From Nissolia schottii (lineage: Eukaryota > Streptophyta > Magnoliopsida > Fabales > Fabaceae), in assembly GCA_003254905.1 (NCBI GenBank), contig QANU01053814.1, positions 181,028 to 245,027 on the forward strand: a DNA stretch of 64,000 nt. The letters run 5' to 3'. Of this stretch, positions 38,981 to 49,960 are shown in pieces. A program made the position numbers and the translations under genes. The notes under the pieces are model-generated. The model searched no databases and was not told the DNA's origin. It worked only from the letters and a program-made list of their open reading frames with translations. Each line of letters opens with the position of its first letter. The stretch's first letter is position 1.

Positions 38981-39074
38981 ATGGAGAACGCCAAGCAAAC
39001 ACAAGATCCTGAATCCAACACTCAAGAGTTCCCTCTTCTTCCACCGCCACCACCATTTGCTTCACGTCACTTAG
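38981..39074 (+). CDS. First exon of an unrecognised gene (partial, 31 aa)
   Basis: The ATG follows a TATA box and a leader conserved in copy 2. It opens a frame MENAKQTQDPESNTQEFPLL then a proline run and FASRHL, ending at a possible donor (CACTTAG|GTAATA). No later exon was found before the tandem repeat array begins at 39735, so the gene may be truncated. I do not recognise the protein. It may be only the remains of a gene whose body was lost, or the frame may be fortuitous. Confidence 0.3.
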
Positions 39075-40260
39075 GTAATAATAATATTATTGCAACATAT
39101 ATATTTCTCCATCCCTTGGCAAACTACAATAAGTAAGTACTAGCAATATCTTTTTTGACTCCAAAATTGATTAATGCAATGCCATATTCAATATTTTCAT
39201 TACATGATATAAAATTTTACTTGTACGTACAGAGCTAGTTGGGTTATCTTTTTCTGATAAATGAGGTCACTGCATGCATGTGAATCCCAATCGATCACTT
39301 TTTCCTTTCCCTTAATCCTTATTTTCAAACCACATTGTATAACTGTGTTGCACGTTTCCCTCCATTCTTCCATCTCCGGTGATCTCTTCCAGTCACCACC
39401 ATCACCAGAACCCGCAACAGCGTCATTCCTGATCCATGCATCTCTCTCTCTCTTCACAAACACACGACAGATCTGAGAAGGTGGAAGGGTGTGGACTAAG
39501 GGGACTGAGGAGAGTTGGATGCGAGGTTAGCACGATGACAGTGCGGCGGTAACAGATCTGATTATTCTGAATCGGATCTTCTTCAACATTTTTATGAGTA
39601 AGCCAAGTCCACCATGCATCATCAACAACAACAGACAGATATGATTCAGTTACATCAACAGAAATAATCATATACTGACTATTCTTTTATTTATTTTGAT
39701 TTCCTCTCATTTCATAACTCTAAAAAATAGTTTCTAAGGTTGGTAAGTGGATTGATGAGTTAGGTATCTTAAACATTACTCTTTTTATAAGAGTAATCTT
39801 AGAAGAGCTAACTCATCAACTTACCCACTTTTATTAATGGCACTTGACCTTTTTCTTTTAATTTTGTCCCTAAAATGGTCAATTGTAATTCATAGAAGTT
39901 GTTAAGTTAATAAGTAAGTTGATGAGTTAGGTATCCTAAACATTACTCTTTTTATGCGAGTGATGCTTTAAAAACCCAACTATCAACCTACCCACTTCTA
40001 TGAATGATACTTGATATTTTTCTTCCTATTTTGTCCCTAAAAATGTCAAGTGTCATTCATAGAAGTTGTTAGTTAGGTTGGTTCTTTTTATATGACTAAT
40101 ACTTATAAAATCCAACTCATCAACCTTCTCATCAGTTCACCCACTTCTGGGAATTCTTAACATTTTTTCTTTCTATTTTGTCTCTAAAAATGCTAAATGG
40201 CATTCATAGAAATTGTTAGATTGGTAAGTAGGTTAATCAGTTAGGTATCCTTAAACATTA

Positions 40261-40401
40261 CTCCCTTTGGTTCATTTTATTTATCACTTTAACTTTTTAG
40301 ATACATTCAAAAATTAATATATCTAGATACAATTATGTCCAGATACATTAATATTTGAATGTAGGCAAATGAAAGTGACAAATAAAATGGACAAGAGGGA
40401 A
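40261..40401. mobile_element. Stowaway-like MITE in repeat unit 4
   Basis: The ends CTCCCTTTGGTTCATTTTAT and ATAAAATGGACAAGAGGGAA are inverted and flanked by TA, as in Stowaway (Tc1/mariner) elements. The length is 141 bp. It interrupts the tandem monomer right after AAACATTA. Confidence 0.85.
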
Positions 40402-41020
40402 TACACTTTTTATATGTCTAATATTTAAAAGACCTAACTCACCAACACATCCAAATCTATGAATAATACTTGATATTTTTATTTATATTTTGTCCTTAAA
40501 AATGCCAAGTGAGAGAAGTTTTTAGGTTTGTAAGTAGGTTGATTAATTAAATATCTGAAACATAACTCTTTTTATATAAGTAATACTTAGAAGACTTAAT
40601 TCATCAACCTAACCACTTTTATGAATGACATTTAACATTTTTCTTTCTATTTGACCTTGAAAATACCAAGTGTCATTCATAAAAGTTATTAGGTTTGTAA
40701 ATAGGTTGATGAGTTAGATATCATAAACATTAATCCTTTTATATGATCAATAATGCTTAGAAGATCTAACTCATCAATCTACCCATTTTTATGAATGACA
40801 CTTGGCATTTTTCTTTTTATTTTGATCCTAAAAATGTCAAATTTTATTCATAGAAGTCTTAGAAGGTCTAACTCATAATAAACCTTCTCATCAATTCGCA
40901 CACTTTTAGAAATAACACTTGACATTTTTCTTTCTATTTTGTCTCTAAAATACCAAGTGTTATTCATAAAAGTTGTTAGGCTGGTATGTAGGTTAATGAG
41001 TTAGGTATCCTTAAACATTA

Positions 41021-41176
41021 TTCCCGCGGTTTATTTTATCTATCACTTTTACATTTTAGATACATTAAAAAATTAATGTATTTAGACACAATTATCTACA
41101 TAATTATGTCTAAATACATTAATTTTTTAATGTATCTAACAAGTAAAAAATGACAAATAAAATGGATCGAAGGGAG
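41021..41176. mobile_element. Stowaway-like MITE in repeat unit 8
   Basis: Same family and same insertion point in the monomer as the copy at 40261 (ends TTCCCGCGGTTTATTTTATC and ATAAAATGGATCGAAGGGAG, TA at each side). It is the duplicated sister of that insertion rather than an independent one. Confidence 0.85.
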
Positions 41177-41665
41177 TACACTTTTTATTTGAGTAATGCT
41201 TTAGAAGACCTAACTCATCAACACATCCACTTCTATGAATGACACTTGGCATTTTTCTTTCAATTTTGTCCATGCAATTCATATAAGTTGTTAGGTTAGT
41301 AAGTAGGTTGATCAGTTAGGTATCATAAACATTACTCTTTTTTATATGAGTAATGTTTTAAAGATCTAACTCATCAATCAATCCACTTCTATAAATGACA
41401 CTTGATATTTTTCTTCCTATTTTGTCCTTAAAAATGTCAAGTATCATTCATAGAAATTGTTAAGTTGGTTAGTAGGTTGATGAGTTAGGTATCTTAAACA
41501 TTAATTTTTTTTACTATAATTACTGTTTAAAAGACTTAACTCATCAACTTACCCACTTCTATGAATGATACTTTTTATTTTTCTTATTTTATTTCTAAAA
41601 TTGTCAAATGTCATTTGTATAAGTTGTTAGGTTAAGTAGATTGATGAGTTATGTATGGTCCCACT

Positions 41666-43278
41666 TATTTTTTTTAGAGTAAATAACTCCTAACATTTTT
41701 ATTTTGATATTAATTTAGTCTTGCAATTTTATTTATATCAATTTGATTTTGAAAATTATTTCACTCCTAACATTTTAAAATTTGACATTAATTTATTCTT
41801 ATACAAATTATTTTAACACTAAATATTTTTTAAAATTATCATTGTAAAATTAAATTGATGTTAGAATTTAAAATGTTATGATTAAATTGATATCAACAAT
41901 TTTGTCCAGACGAAATTAATGTCAAAATAAAAATGTTATGACCAAACTAAATATTTATATCTACTCTATTGTTTCATTTCTTTTAATTTGAGCCAAATCT
42001 CATTATTTCCAAAATATTATATTTTATTTTTTAATTTGTTTTATTTTTTAGGGACATTTGTTAAGAGATTAAAATGAAATGTTTTATTTTTTTCAATACT
42101 TTTAATGGATTAAAGACATAAAAATCTTACATTTTCAATGAAAATTTATTATTTCTTGTATAACCCTTGATTTAATTGGAGTGTAAAGTGTTATATATAA
42201 CCATTCAATTGTTTCTATCTATCAAACTTTTAAGAGAGATAGTTATTGACGTAATATTAGAACTAGTATAGAGGTCTCTTGGTCATAGCAACATTTGTAT
42301 CAAGTCAAAAATCATCGCTCTTAAAAAAATATAGCTATTGGATAGAGACAAGTAAATAAATTTTCTTTACGCTCCAATCCAAATTCAAGTGTTTTCCCCA
42401 AATTTTAAAAAAAGAAAATCTAAACGTTTGGGAATAATGAAATTTGGGCTCAAATTAAACAAAAATAAGTTTGTCTAAATGGATTATAATGATACTTATG
42501 TAAAAAGAAATGGATGAATTTGATTTGTTTAAATAAGAGCTACCAAACCTTTCAGTATTCACTTTCAAGGGATGAACTGGAACGTTCACCAAATATTTAA
42601 GCATGTCAAACCGTGATTGCAATGATTAAATCTTTTAATAATTTATCTATTCAATGAAAAGGTACACTGCTGGGATGAATCTTTTCGTATGTATTTTTTA
42701 TATCATAATGCTACATGTGATTTTTTTATTATTAATTATTTCATTCATTCTTTAACATTACTTTATTTTAAATTTTTTTATATTTATCGATAATTCAATG
42801 CATCTGAACACAATTATTTTTAGATGCATTGATAATCTAAAAAAAATAAAAAAAAGACTAATATTAGATAACGAAGAGAGTAAAAAAATGTAACTTATAT
42901 ATTATATATACATTAAAAAAAATAAAGGTGAAATATCAACGATTTTTGCACATGACAAGGCAGTTATATAACAATATTCAAGTCTTTAGTTTCACGTTAA
43001 ATAAAGCTAGTTAATTATATTATCGTCTCAGTTTTAGCAATTACGCTAGATTCGAGTTAATTAAATGACTAATTAACCCATGCATTACTTAATTATAGTG
43101 TGTGTACTCACTAGAAGGTAATATTATGGTCCCAAATGAAAATGAAGCAAATAGAGCAAGTGAAGTAATGACCCACTACCCTGTTACGGTATTATACACA
43201 TATACCTACCTACTTATCTACATAATTTTGTAGTCTAGTTCTGTAATTCTTTGGCATTCACTTGCGTCCATCTTCACT
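41666..43278. other. AT-rich spacer between repeat array and duplicate copy 2
   Basis: No gene is supported. A foldback of about 150 bp at 42735-42890 (ATTATCNATGCATCTGA with an ACAATTATTTTTAGATGCAT partner) looks like another MITE. A half-copy related to the element at 4379-4577 may lie at 42670-42740. Confidence 0.5.
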
Positions 43279-43907
43279 ATATAATTAGAGAAATAATAGC
43301 ATGCATGACAATTATAGTGGAAAACTTTAAAACAATTACATTTACAAAGGTGGTTCACCATAATGGAGTTTATCATGAACCCCACATCTTTATAAATGCA
43401 ATTGTTTAAATATTGTCTTTTTTAATTGTCACGATAGTATTACTCCAAATTATATAATAAATATAATGAACCGAAAAAGGTAACAATATATGTTGTATGG
43501 CTACTGCTACTATATGTATTTTGTGTGCCTTTGGATTCCTTTACATAAATTCTCATTACTCTTTTCCTTTTTAGCTTAGATTAACTTCCATATAACGTCC
43601 AAAACTAATCTACTTTATTTCACCATATTAGGTACAAAATCTCTCACAAATCTCTTTTCCATAAATAAATTTCCACGCTGCAAATACCACCATACTTAAA
43701 CCAACGACGTAGTTGAGAGTGGTTTTCACTCTCAAAATGGTATTATCTAGGGCTATATATAGTGCTCATTTCATTCTCAAAACTCACCAGAGAGCACAAT
43801 CATTGAAACTTCCCTAAACCCCAAACTTCACTATCACCATTACATCAAAGAGTGAGAGAAGAAAAATGGAAAATACATGACAAATCCAGGACCTTGAACA
43901 CAACAAT
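43279..43907 (+). pseudogene. Segmental duplicate, copy 2: promoter and broken first exon
   Basis: It repeats the order of 38521-39074: MITE (43300-43438), TTTTGTGTGCCTTTGGATTC, promoter, TATA box (43753-43761), leader and ATG at 43866. Here the frame reads only four codons (MENT) before TGA, where copy 1 has an AAG codon. After 42 bases it is cut by the CACTA element that starts at 43908. Copy 2 is therefore dead as a protein gene, though its promoter is intact enough to drive transcription into the CACTA element (inference). Confidence 0.7.
43300..43438. mobile_element. Foldback MITE shared by both duplicates
   Basis: GACAATTATAGTGG, ACAATTACATTTACAAAG on the left pair with CTTTATAAATGCAATTG, TTTTTTAATTGTCACGATA on the right. 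A shortened version sits at the equivalent place in copy 1 (about 38548-38640), so the MITE was present before the segment was duplicated. Confidence 0.7.
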
Positions 43908-44454
43908 CACTACAAGAAAATATACATTTTCCGGCGGATTTTACATTTACCGGCGGTTATAACCGCCTCTACCGCATATAATGCGTGCATTTACCGGCGG
44001 TTTTGAACCGTCGACATTTCTTCAATTAAAAATATTTCAGAAAGTAGTTCGGCGGTTTGAAACCGCCGCAAAATGCACAGTGTATTGCCAAAAATGATGA
44101 TAAATATTGCGACGGTTCGTAACCGCCACGAAATGCTTTTTTTAAAAAACATTTCTTTAAAATTCTTATTTTAGATTTTTTTTTGTTCATTATATTTACA
44201 CATCTTTTCAAATTACTAACAAATTACACAAAACCCAAACATGGATCATGCAAGGTGTAATATTCAAAATTAAATAATTAATTAATTGCATGTATAAATG
44301 AATTCATAAAACAAAAATTACAAACTATGCAAATCTTAATTATCTTGCAATAAGATAGAAACTTGAGTTTATCCATACTCTTAGTCTAAAAAATGAGTTC
44401 TATATTCTATTATTGAACTAACTTAAAAGCCTAATATTAATTATATGCCAATTA

Positions 44455-45124
44455 GTCTAACTTCAGAGACGACACATACAAATTCAAAACTGTGTTTGGA
44501 TTGCCAGCCCATTTGATAACTTGTTCCATGACCAATTCCTTTTCATTTGTTTCTAAGGTGTTCATACCTGCAAAATTTCAAAAGAGAAAAATAATGATAT
44601 AATGCAAGGCTTCGATACCTCATAAACCCTACTATTCAAGTGCATTTACTTTCTTAAGTGCACATGTTCTTCAAACTTCAGAGTAGTCATATTTGACAAA
44701 TATATATCTCTAGTCATATTCATTTTATGTCAAAGGTGATGATTTTACTTTTGAATTTGTTGACAAGAAAAATGCTTATGGCTGATGTCAGTAAGATTTC
44801 ATAGCAGATGTCAAGGTAAAAATATGGTTATGCTACTTTAAGCAAGAGTATATTTCCTTTGCATCCCCATTAGTATTATCACTAGGTAGTTTCACAATAC
44901 TCATTTGTTCATTTTAGCACTTGAAATGTAAAACTATAATTAGCTAGCTCTCAGCACAACCTTCTTGTTCATGTCTAAAACTCTATTACACCTTATAGCC
45001 TGTGTTTAGTTTCCCAGTGTGAGCCCCCAAAATCAATTCTCGCCNCAATTGCCATGATATGATACTTGCCAATGTATTCAGCAAATATTGGTTGTGCCGT
45101 GCTTCTAATCATCCCACAAATTGC
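44455..45124 (-). pseudogene. Synaptotagmin-like SMP-domain exons, captured fragment
   Basis: Two minus-strand exons are readable. Exon A (45124 down to about 45015, after a GATGTGTAG acceptor) gives AICGMIRSTAQPIFAEYIGK then YHIMAI. It resembles the AIC...AKPIIAEQIPKYKI stretch of plant synaptotagmins. Exon B (44567 down to about 44455, after CAG) gives MNTLETNEKELVMEQ and VIKWAGNPN, the EKELVMEPSIKWAGNPN region that follows in the same SMP (lipid-transfer) domain. The two exons are in correct order but only this small part of the gene exists, and the sequence after GNPN diverges. The N at 45045 lies in exon A. It is a captured, non-functional piece. Confidence 0.7.
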
Positions 45125-45949
45125 CTACACATCAAAAATGAAAAACCAGTACAGAATGAATGAATCATTCAATAATAGAAATAGAAAATCCTCATCGATG
45201 CCATCAATGCAATGAATTTGCAATCATCCTAACCAAAATAGCAGCCTTTCACTTCTGTACTGCATATCAATGCCATTACACTAACCATTTCCTCCTAATC
45301 TTAGCTACCAGCTAAACATGGAAACACAATTTCAGCTACAAGAGAAGATTCTCAAGGCTCTCAATGTTAAAATTGTTCCCACGTAAAAAGCAAATCAATT
45401 TAGTTTTTTCTACTTTTCATTCTCACTTGTATCACTAAGTAAAATTTTTGGAGCAACTCCCCCAAAAAGAATAATAAGGAAAAGTTGAAATCTTTTTCAA
45501 TTGCAGATAAATTTGGATGACAAGAATGAAAAGGGTAAGAATAGGAAAAAGAGAGTGATAAGTATCTAACCACTGACATAGAGCGTAGTTGAAGAAGCAG
45601 CAGAACTTGGTCCATCTCCTAACTCGGTCCACTGACATACCCGTTAATGTACATATCTGTTACATACATAGTACTGTTACACCAAGGAGAATAGCGTACC
45701 CATGCTTGGGAGGTGGAGAGAATAAACTATATACAACGTAATTTGATATTCCACTCTTTCTCTAATTCAACCAGAACATTATGCAATGTATTACAGAAGA
45801 GGAATGGAAGAGTTGGTTGAATTTGAGGAAAAAAACTAATACATGAAATGAAAATATGTTTGCAAAAAGAGAAGGAAATATAATGTTCATGGAGGTTATG
45901 GACTTACAAGTGGGGGCATGTGAACTATTATTGTTAGGTACTAAAGCAG

Positions 45950-46083
45950 CTGCAGTTCGGTGTATGTGACTTAGCTGTGTGTTTCTGAAGCAACTTGTTG
46001 AACTTTGTTCTTTGCTCTTTCACCAGCAACTTTAAATGATAAGCCTTGAAGAATTCTGGATTTTCTTGTAGCTTTTGCCACAC
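45950..46083 (-). pseudogene. Plant protein 1589 (A_thal_3526 domain) exon, captured fragment
   Basis: After a TTTCAG acceptor at 46084 the minus strand reads VWQKLQENPEFFKAYHLKLL then VKEQRTKFNKLL. This fits the conserved VWQKLEEEN(P/R)EFFKAY...LK(L)KEQI..FN.LL core of the plant-specific family known as plant protein 1589. The preceding exon that normally carries the VQNLIERCLQLYM-type half was not found, so the gene is partial. It lies on the same strand as the synaptotagmin piece, just upstream of it. Function of the family is unknown. Confidence 0.65.
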
Positions 46084-47500
46084 TGAAACCAAAAAAAAAG
46101 AGGTGAGTATTAGAAAAGAAGAAAACTAAATTCTTGCTATCAAATTGATTGTTGGCTTTTGACAACAATGCCCAATTACCAACACTAAATAGCAATTTCA
46201 ACAGCAGCTAAAGATCAAAACCAAATCTTACAATCTATAAGACAATATCAACTAATGGTTTGAATAGATGTTGCTAAATTCAATTCTTATTTTACTGTTC
46301 AAGAGTGTAACAACCCGACTTTTTCCTCCAATTTAAAATGCTAATTAAGGTAAAATTTAAAATATAATAATAAGAAAAAGGCAAGATGAAATGAATAAAA
46401 TTAAAATATTAATTTTATTTCTGTAATATTCGTTAAAAATAATTCTTTGACGATCTCGTGACGTCCGGTGACGTTCGGATCGAAATTAGAGTTTTACTGT
46501 AATTTCTTTACGACTCATAGGAGTCTGTAAAATAAATGAACATGAAAATAAATGTAAGAATATGTCACCTAAGATTTTAATATTAACCAGGATAATTACT
46601 AGGTCACAACGGTATGCCCGGAATATTTTTAGGACGTCCGGACATAAACAATTAATGAACAAACATAACCTAAAACACACTAAGGGCAAAATTGGAAATA
46701 TGAGTGGCCAAGGGACCAAGAAAAGGCACAGCTGCCCTTTTCTTCCATGCCAAAACTGAAAACACTCACACAAATACTCACCAAAGTTCATTCATTTTCT
46801 TCTAAGGTTCCAAGACCACAAGGCTTCAAATTCAGCAAGCTTAATCATCATCATCTTTTGTTCTCATCATCATCAATTACTCAAAATCATCAAGGAGACA
46901 AGCTAGTATCAAGATTTAAAGTTTCTCTTCAAGGAGAATCCAAGAGATTAAGTTTCAAAACCCTAAATCTCCATAACCTAGGTTTTGTGCTTTCTTGACC
47001 TAGGAGCTTCAAGCAAGCTTCAAGTTCATCTTTCCATCACCATAATTCATTCCTAATCATCTAAGGAAGGCTAGGAAGTGTTGTTGGTGAGTTTTCATCA
47101 TGTGGTAAGAAGTTGAGCTTCCATAACTCCTATTGGTGCTAATTAGGTTAAGTTGTTGTTTTAGGTCAAGAAACCTTCAAGTAAGCAAGCAAGGCTTGGT
47201 TTCCTTTTCTACTAGCATCAAGAAGCTCTTGAGGAAGTGGGTAACCCTAGTTCCTCACCTCTTTGATGATGAATGAGTGTTGCATGCTTGTATGTGTATG
47301 TATGTGAAAATGAGATTATGGACATAATTATTAGAAATGATGTTAGGACTTAGGGAGACAATTCTGAAGGGTCTTGTGACCTTGATTATATGTGATTATT
47401 ATGCTTGAATCATGTGTGAGACTCATGTAGGGTGCCATGGAAGAGAATGGGAGAAAATGGAAGAGAATGGCAATTCGGTTTGCATGTCTCGAACAGGGGT

Positions 47501-47702
47501 CGCTGAGCGACGCCTCAGGCACCGCTGAGCGAGACATGGCCAACGTGGAAAGGTGAAAAGATATTTTGAAATTAAGGCGGTGGAAGAAGGCTCGAGAAAG
47601 TTTAGTCGCTGAGCGATAAGGTTGGTACCGCTGAGCGATGCAACCTTTATCGCTGAGCGCCAAGGTCCAAACCGCTGAGCGAACCTCAGTTTTCGCTGAG
47701 CG
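47501..47702. repeat. Phased CGCTGAGCG motif array inside the solo LTR
   Basis: CGCTGAGCG occurs at 47501, 47523, 47607, 47629, 47651, 47673 and 47694. Except for one gap of 84 bases, the spacing is 22, 22, 22, 22 and 21 bases. The 9-mer is a near-palindrome. Confidence 0.9.
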
Positions 47703-48577
47703 GCTTGAGACTAAGAAAAGCTGATGGTACCCTCTTGAGGCTCATAATATGGTAATTGATGCTGTATGCTGATTGATGGCTGAATTGTATGCTCGTATAT
47801 GCTGTATGTTAGGAATTAAAATGGAACATGCATGTTATGGATAAAGTATGTTGAAATATGTGATATGCCACGTACTCTGAGACACCTAGTTAAAGATATG
47901 ATAATTAACTCTGAAATAAGAAAAGATGCTGAAATGAACCATAGGGAACAAGTATGCCATGCTGCAGGTACAAAATGCTGAATTACTGCTGAACTGCTGA
48001 ATCAGGGCCAATGCCCAATACTGCTGAACTAGGGCCAATGCCCATACTGCTGAAACATGGCTATATGCCACATACTGAAAAGGGCTAAATGCCCCAATAC
48101 TGAAATTGGCTATATGCCACATACTGCTGAGGCCGTGATCACGAGAGCCAAATAACAAGCCCATTTCAGTAGGTCGGATAGACATACTGAAGATGGAAGC
48201 CCGCCACAGGTGGTGTCGAGATGGCATACCTGGAGGTGTGCGGTTACCACGCCTATGCATTGTCGTACGGGGGCAAGCTTAGGTGGGGGTACGATACCAG
48301 CCCACTGTCGAGGGGTCCCTAGGGGCACACGGCAGGTGGAAGCCCACCGCAGTGAGGTCAGGACAGTGTCGGCCTATACTGAGGGTGTGAGGTTATTCCG
48401 TCATACTAGTGTCAACAGAGGACATTATTATGGTGGGAATAACACCTATGCTGTTATACTGCTGTATTCTGCTGCACTGCTGTATTCTGTTATGCTGTTA
48501 AATGCTGTTACTCTGTTACATTCTGCTGGACATGTTATGCTGCTCATTCTGTCATGGTTATGTTGATGATTCTGTGA

Positions 48578-48662
48578 TATGTATTCTGCTGAATTCTGTT
48601 ATGTTTATATTCTGCTGAATTCTGTTATGTCTGTATTCTGCTGAATTCTGCTATGTCTGTAT
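48578..48662. repeat. 26-bp minisatellite inside the solo LTR
   Basis: Three consecutive units of ATTCTGCTGAATTCTG followed by YTATGTYTGT, each 26 bases long. A looser CTGTTATGCTGTT-type region precedes it. Confidence 0.8.
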
Positions 48663-49579
48663 TGGATGATGTGATGTTTATTCTGATGACTCGGTTATGC
48701 TGAATGTATTCTGATTACATGCCGTTATTCAATTCAATTTCTGCTGTTATGCCGTACCGTCAAGAGCACGCTCGAGACGGTTAAGTATATTCACGAACTG
48801 TTAATCAGCACGAGAATGTAGTAAGCAAGAATAGTTCCCATGTCACATGTTAATGCTGATAAAGCCGTTCAGATAGGCAAGATAATAAATAGTAGGCTGA
48901 TTAGTATGTATGTTCACTAGAGATCTCTGAGCGGCCTGAAGTCCGACATAATCTGATGTACGACTCAGGAACTAAGGTTATTTCCACTGAGAACCTACCG
49001 TTCTCATTCCCCACTGTTTTATGACTTCAGGTACAGAAGAGGATGAATCATATTTTGAGGATGCAGAAGAGCCGCCAGATGAGCCATGAGCGGCTAGGAG
49101 ATAGATAGATGGTTATGTTTTGCCAAGGGCTTACTGAGTAGCATTCCAGTAGTCCTTGTGTTTTGATGCTGTATATGCTGGATTATGTATTTGATGTTTT
49201 GATCTATGTACATATTATGTATACAGTGATATGACTTTGTATGGTGGACCCACTGAGTGTATATTATATGTTCTATTTCTCATTATGCTATCCGCTTTGT
49301 TATTATATTTGTTTATTCCAAACGCATGGCTCTATTTTTATTAATGTGATACAAGTGCAAGTTTAAAACGGGTCCTTATTTTATGAGCAATGACTACTTT
49401 CAAAAGATAACTATGGACTAAGGTATTCCGACCAAGTAGACAACAACCTAGTGAGCTTTGTTTACTACGTACGGGTAAACAGTTAGCTAGGGTGTTTCAA
49501 AGAGCATGATTCAAAATTTAATAGAAATGCTAATGAAATAATAAGTTTAATTATATTGTGCTGTAACATTAATTGATAG

Positions 49580-49720
49580 ACCAGAAAGCTCATTTCCCTG
49601 ACCCTTTTGATCTCACTGACTCTCAGATCCTAGACAGGGTTTACCTCACTCATGTCAATTCATGATGAAATCTGCAAGACCAAGATCCTCTTGGACCTCA
49701 TGTCCATTGTTATAACTCAG
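49580..49720 (+). pseudogene. Sieve element occlusion (SEO) exon, captured fragment
   Basis: The plus strand reads KAHFPDPFDLTDSQILDRVY then LTHV. After a small deletion that shifts the frame it continues HDEICKTKILLDLMSIVITQ up to a donor (CTCAG|GTAATA). This is the N-terminal signature of SEO/forisome proteins (PFDL.D.QIL..VYLTHVH.DE.CD...L.DIVS). SEO proteins are phloem-specific filament proteins of sieve tubes (known). Only this one exon part is present, it has one frameshift, and it is surrounded by unrelated sequence. Confidence 0.7.
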
Positions 49721-49921
49721 GTAATACACATTCAGTCTACCACTTCCTGAATTTCTCATGTTATATCTTATTCCCTTTTTCCTTGTTATTCTCTTACTAT
49801 GGTTTTTAATCCAAGTTTTCCTGAAAGTGATCAAGCATGATTATTCTGATCAAGCAAAAAAAGAAACAGAATATTGTCTATACAAAGAGATACACAGAAT
49901 GGGAAATAGAGTGAGTGAGTA

Positions 49922-49960
49922 AATGAGAGTGAGAGAGAGAGAGAGAGAGAGAGAAAGCTA
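49922..49960. repeat. (GA)n microsatellite
   Basis: A run of about fourteen GA units sits within a longer purine-rich tract (49920-50050). Confidence 0.9.

Larger units (their letters stand above)
38521..39074 (+). repeat. Segmental duplicate, copy 1: MITE, promoter and first exon
   Basis: This segment and 43279-43907 are collinear paralogues. Shared blocks include TATAATTAGAGAAAT, TTTTGTGTGCCTTTGGATTC, CTTTACATAAAT, TTAGGTACAAAATCT, CACAAATCTCTTTTCCATAA, a CTATATA TATA-type box (38890 here) and CATTCTCAAAACTCACCAGA. Divergence is modest and includes indels. The two copies start about 4.8 kb apart. Confidence 0.85.
39735..41665. repeat. Higher-order tandem repeat of a foldback monomer (about 11 units)
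   Basis: The monomer is about 145-190 bp and reads roughly GTAAGTAGGTTGATGAGTTA, GGTATCCTAAACATTACTC, TTTTTATATGAGTAATGCTT, AGAAGACCTAACTCATCAAC, CTACCCACTTCTATGAATGA, CACTTGACATTTTTCTTTC, TATTTTGTCCCTAAAAATG. The GATGAGTTAGGT and ACCTAACTCATC parts are inverted, so each unit can form a hairpin. Unit anchors: about 39751, 39921, 40068 (short form), 40231, 40541, 40708, 40850 (short form), 40993, 41309, 41478, 41643. The order full, full, short, MITE-bearing recurs with a 760-790-bp period, a true higher-order unit. Confidence 0.9.
46306..49499 (+). mobile_element. Solo LTR, 3.19 kb, with perfect 5-bp target duplication
   Basis: It begins TGTAACAACCCGAC and ends AGGGTGTTTCA, so the ends are TG...CA. 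AAGAG flanks both sides exactly (46301-46305 and 49500-49504). No internal coding region or second LTR is present. The start is of the TGTAACA-CCC type seen in long LTRs of plant Ty3-gypsy elements; family assignment is inference. The perfect target duplication suggests a fairly recent event. It contains a phased CGCTGAGCG array (47501-47702), a TGCTGAA/AGGGCCAATGCCC region (47930-48130) and a 26-bp minisatellite (48580-48662). Confidence 0.85.

Noticed and set aside
47886-48566. Two overlapping frames over 110 residues in the solo LTR
   Set aside because: They run through minisatellite-like TGCTGAA and CTGTTATGCTG repeats on both strands and lie inside a non-coding LTR.
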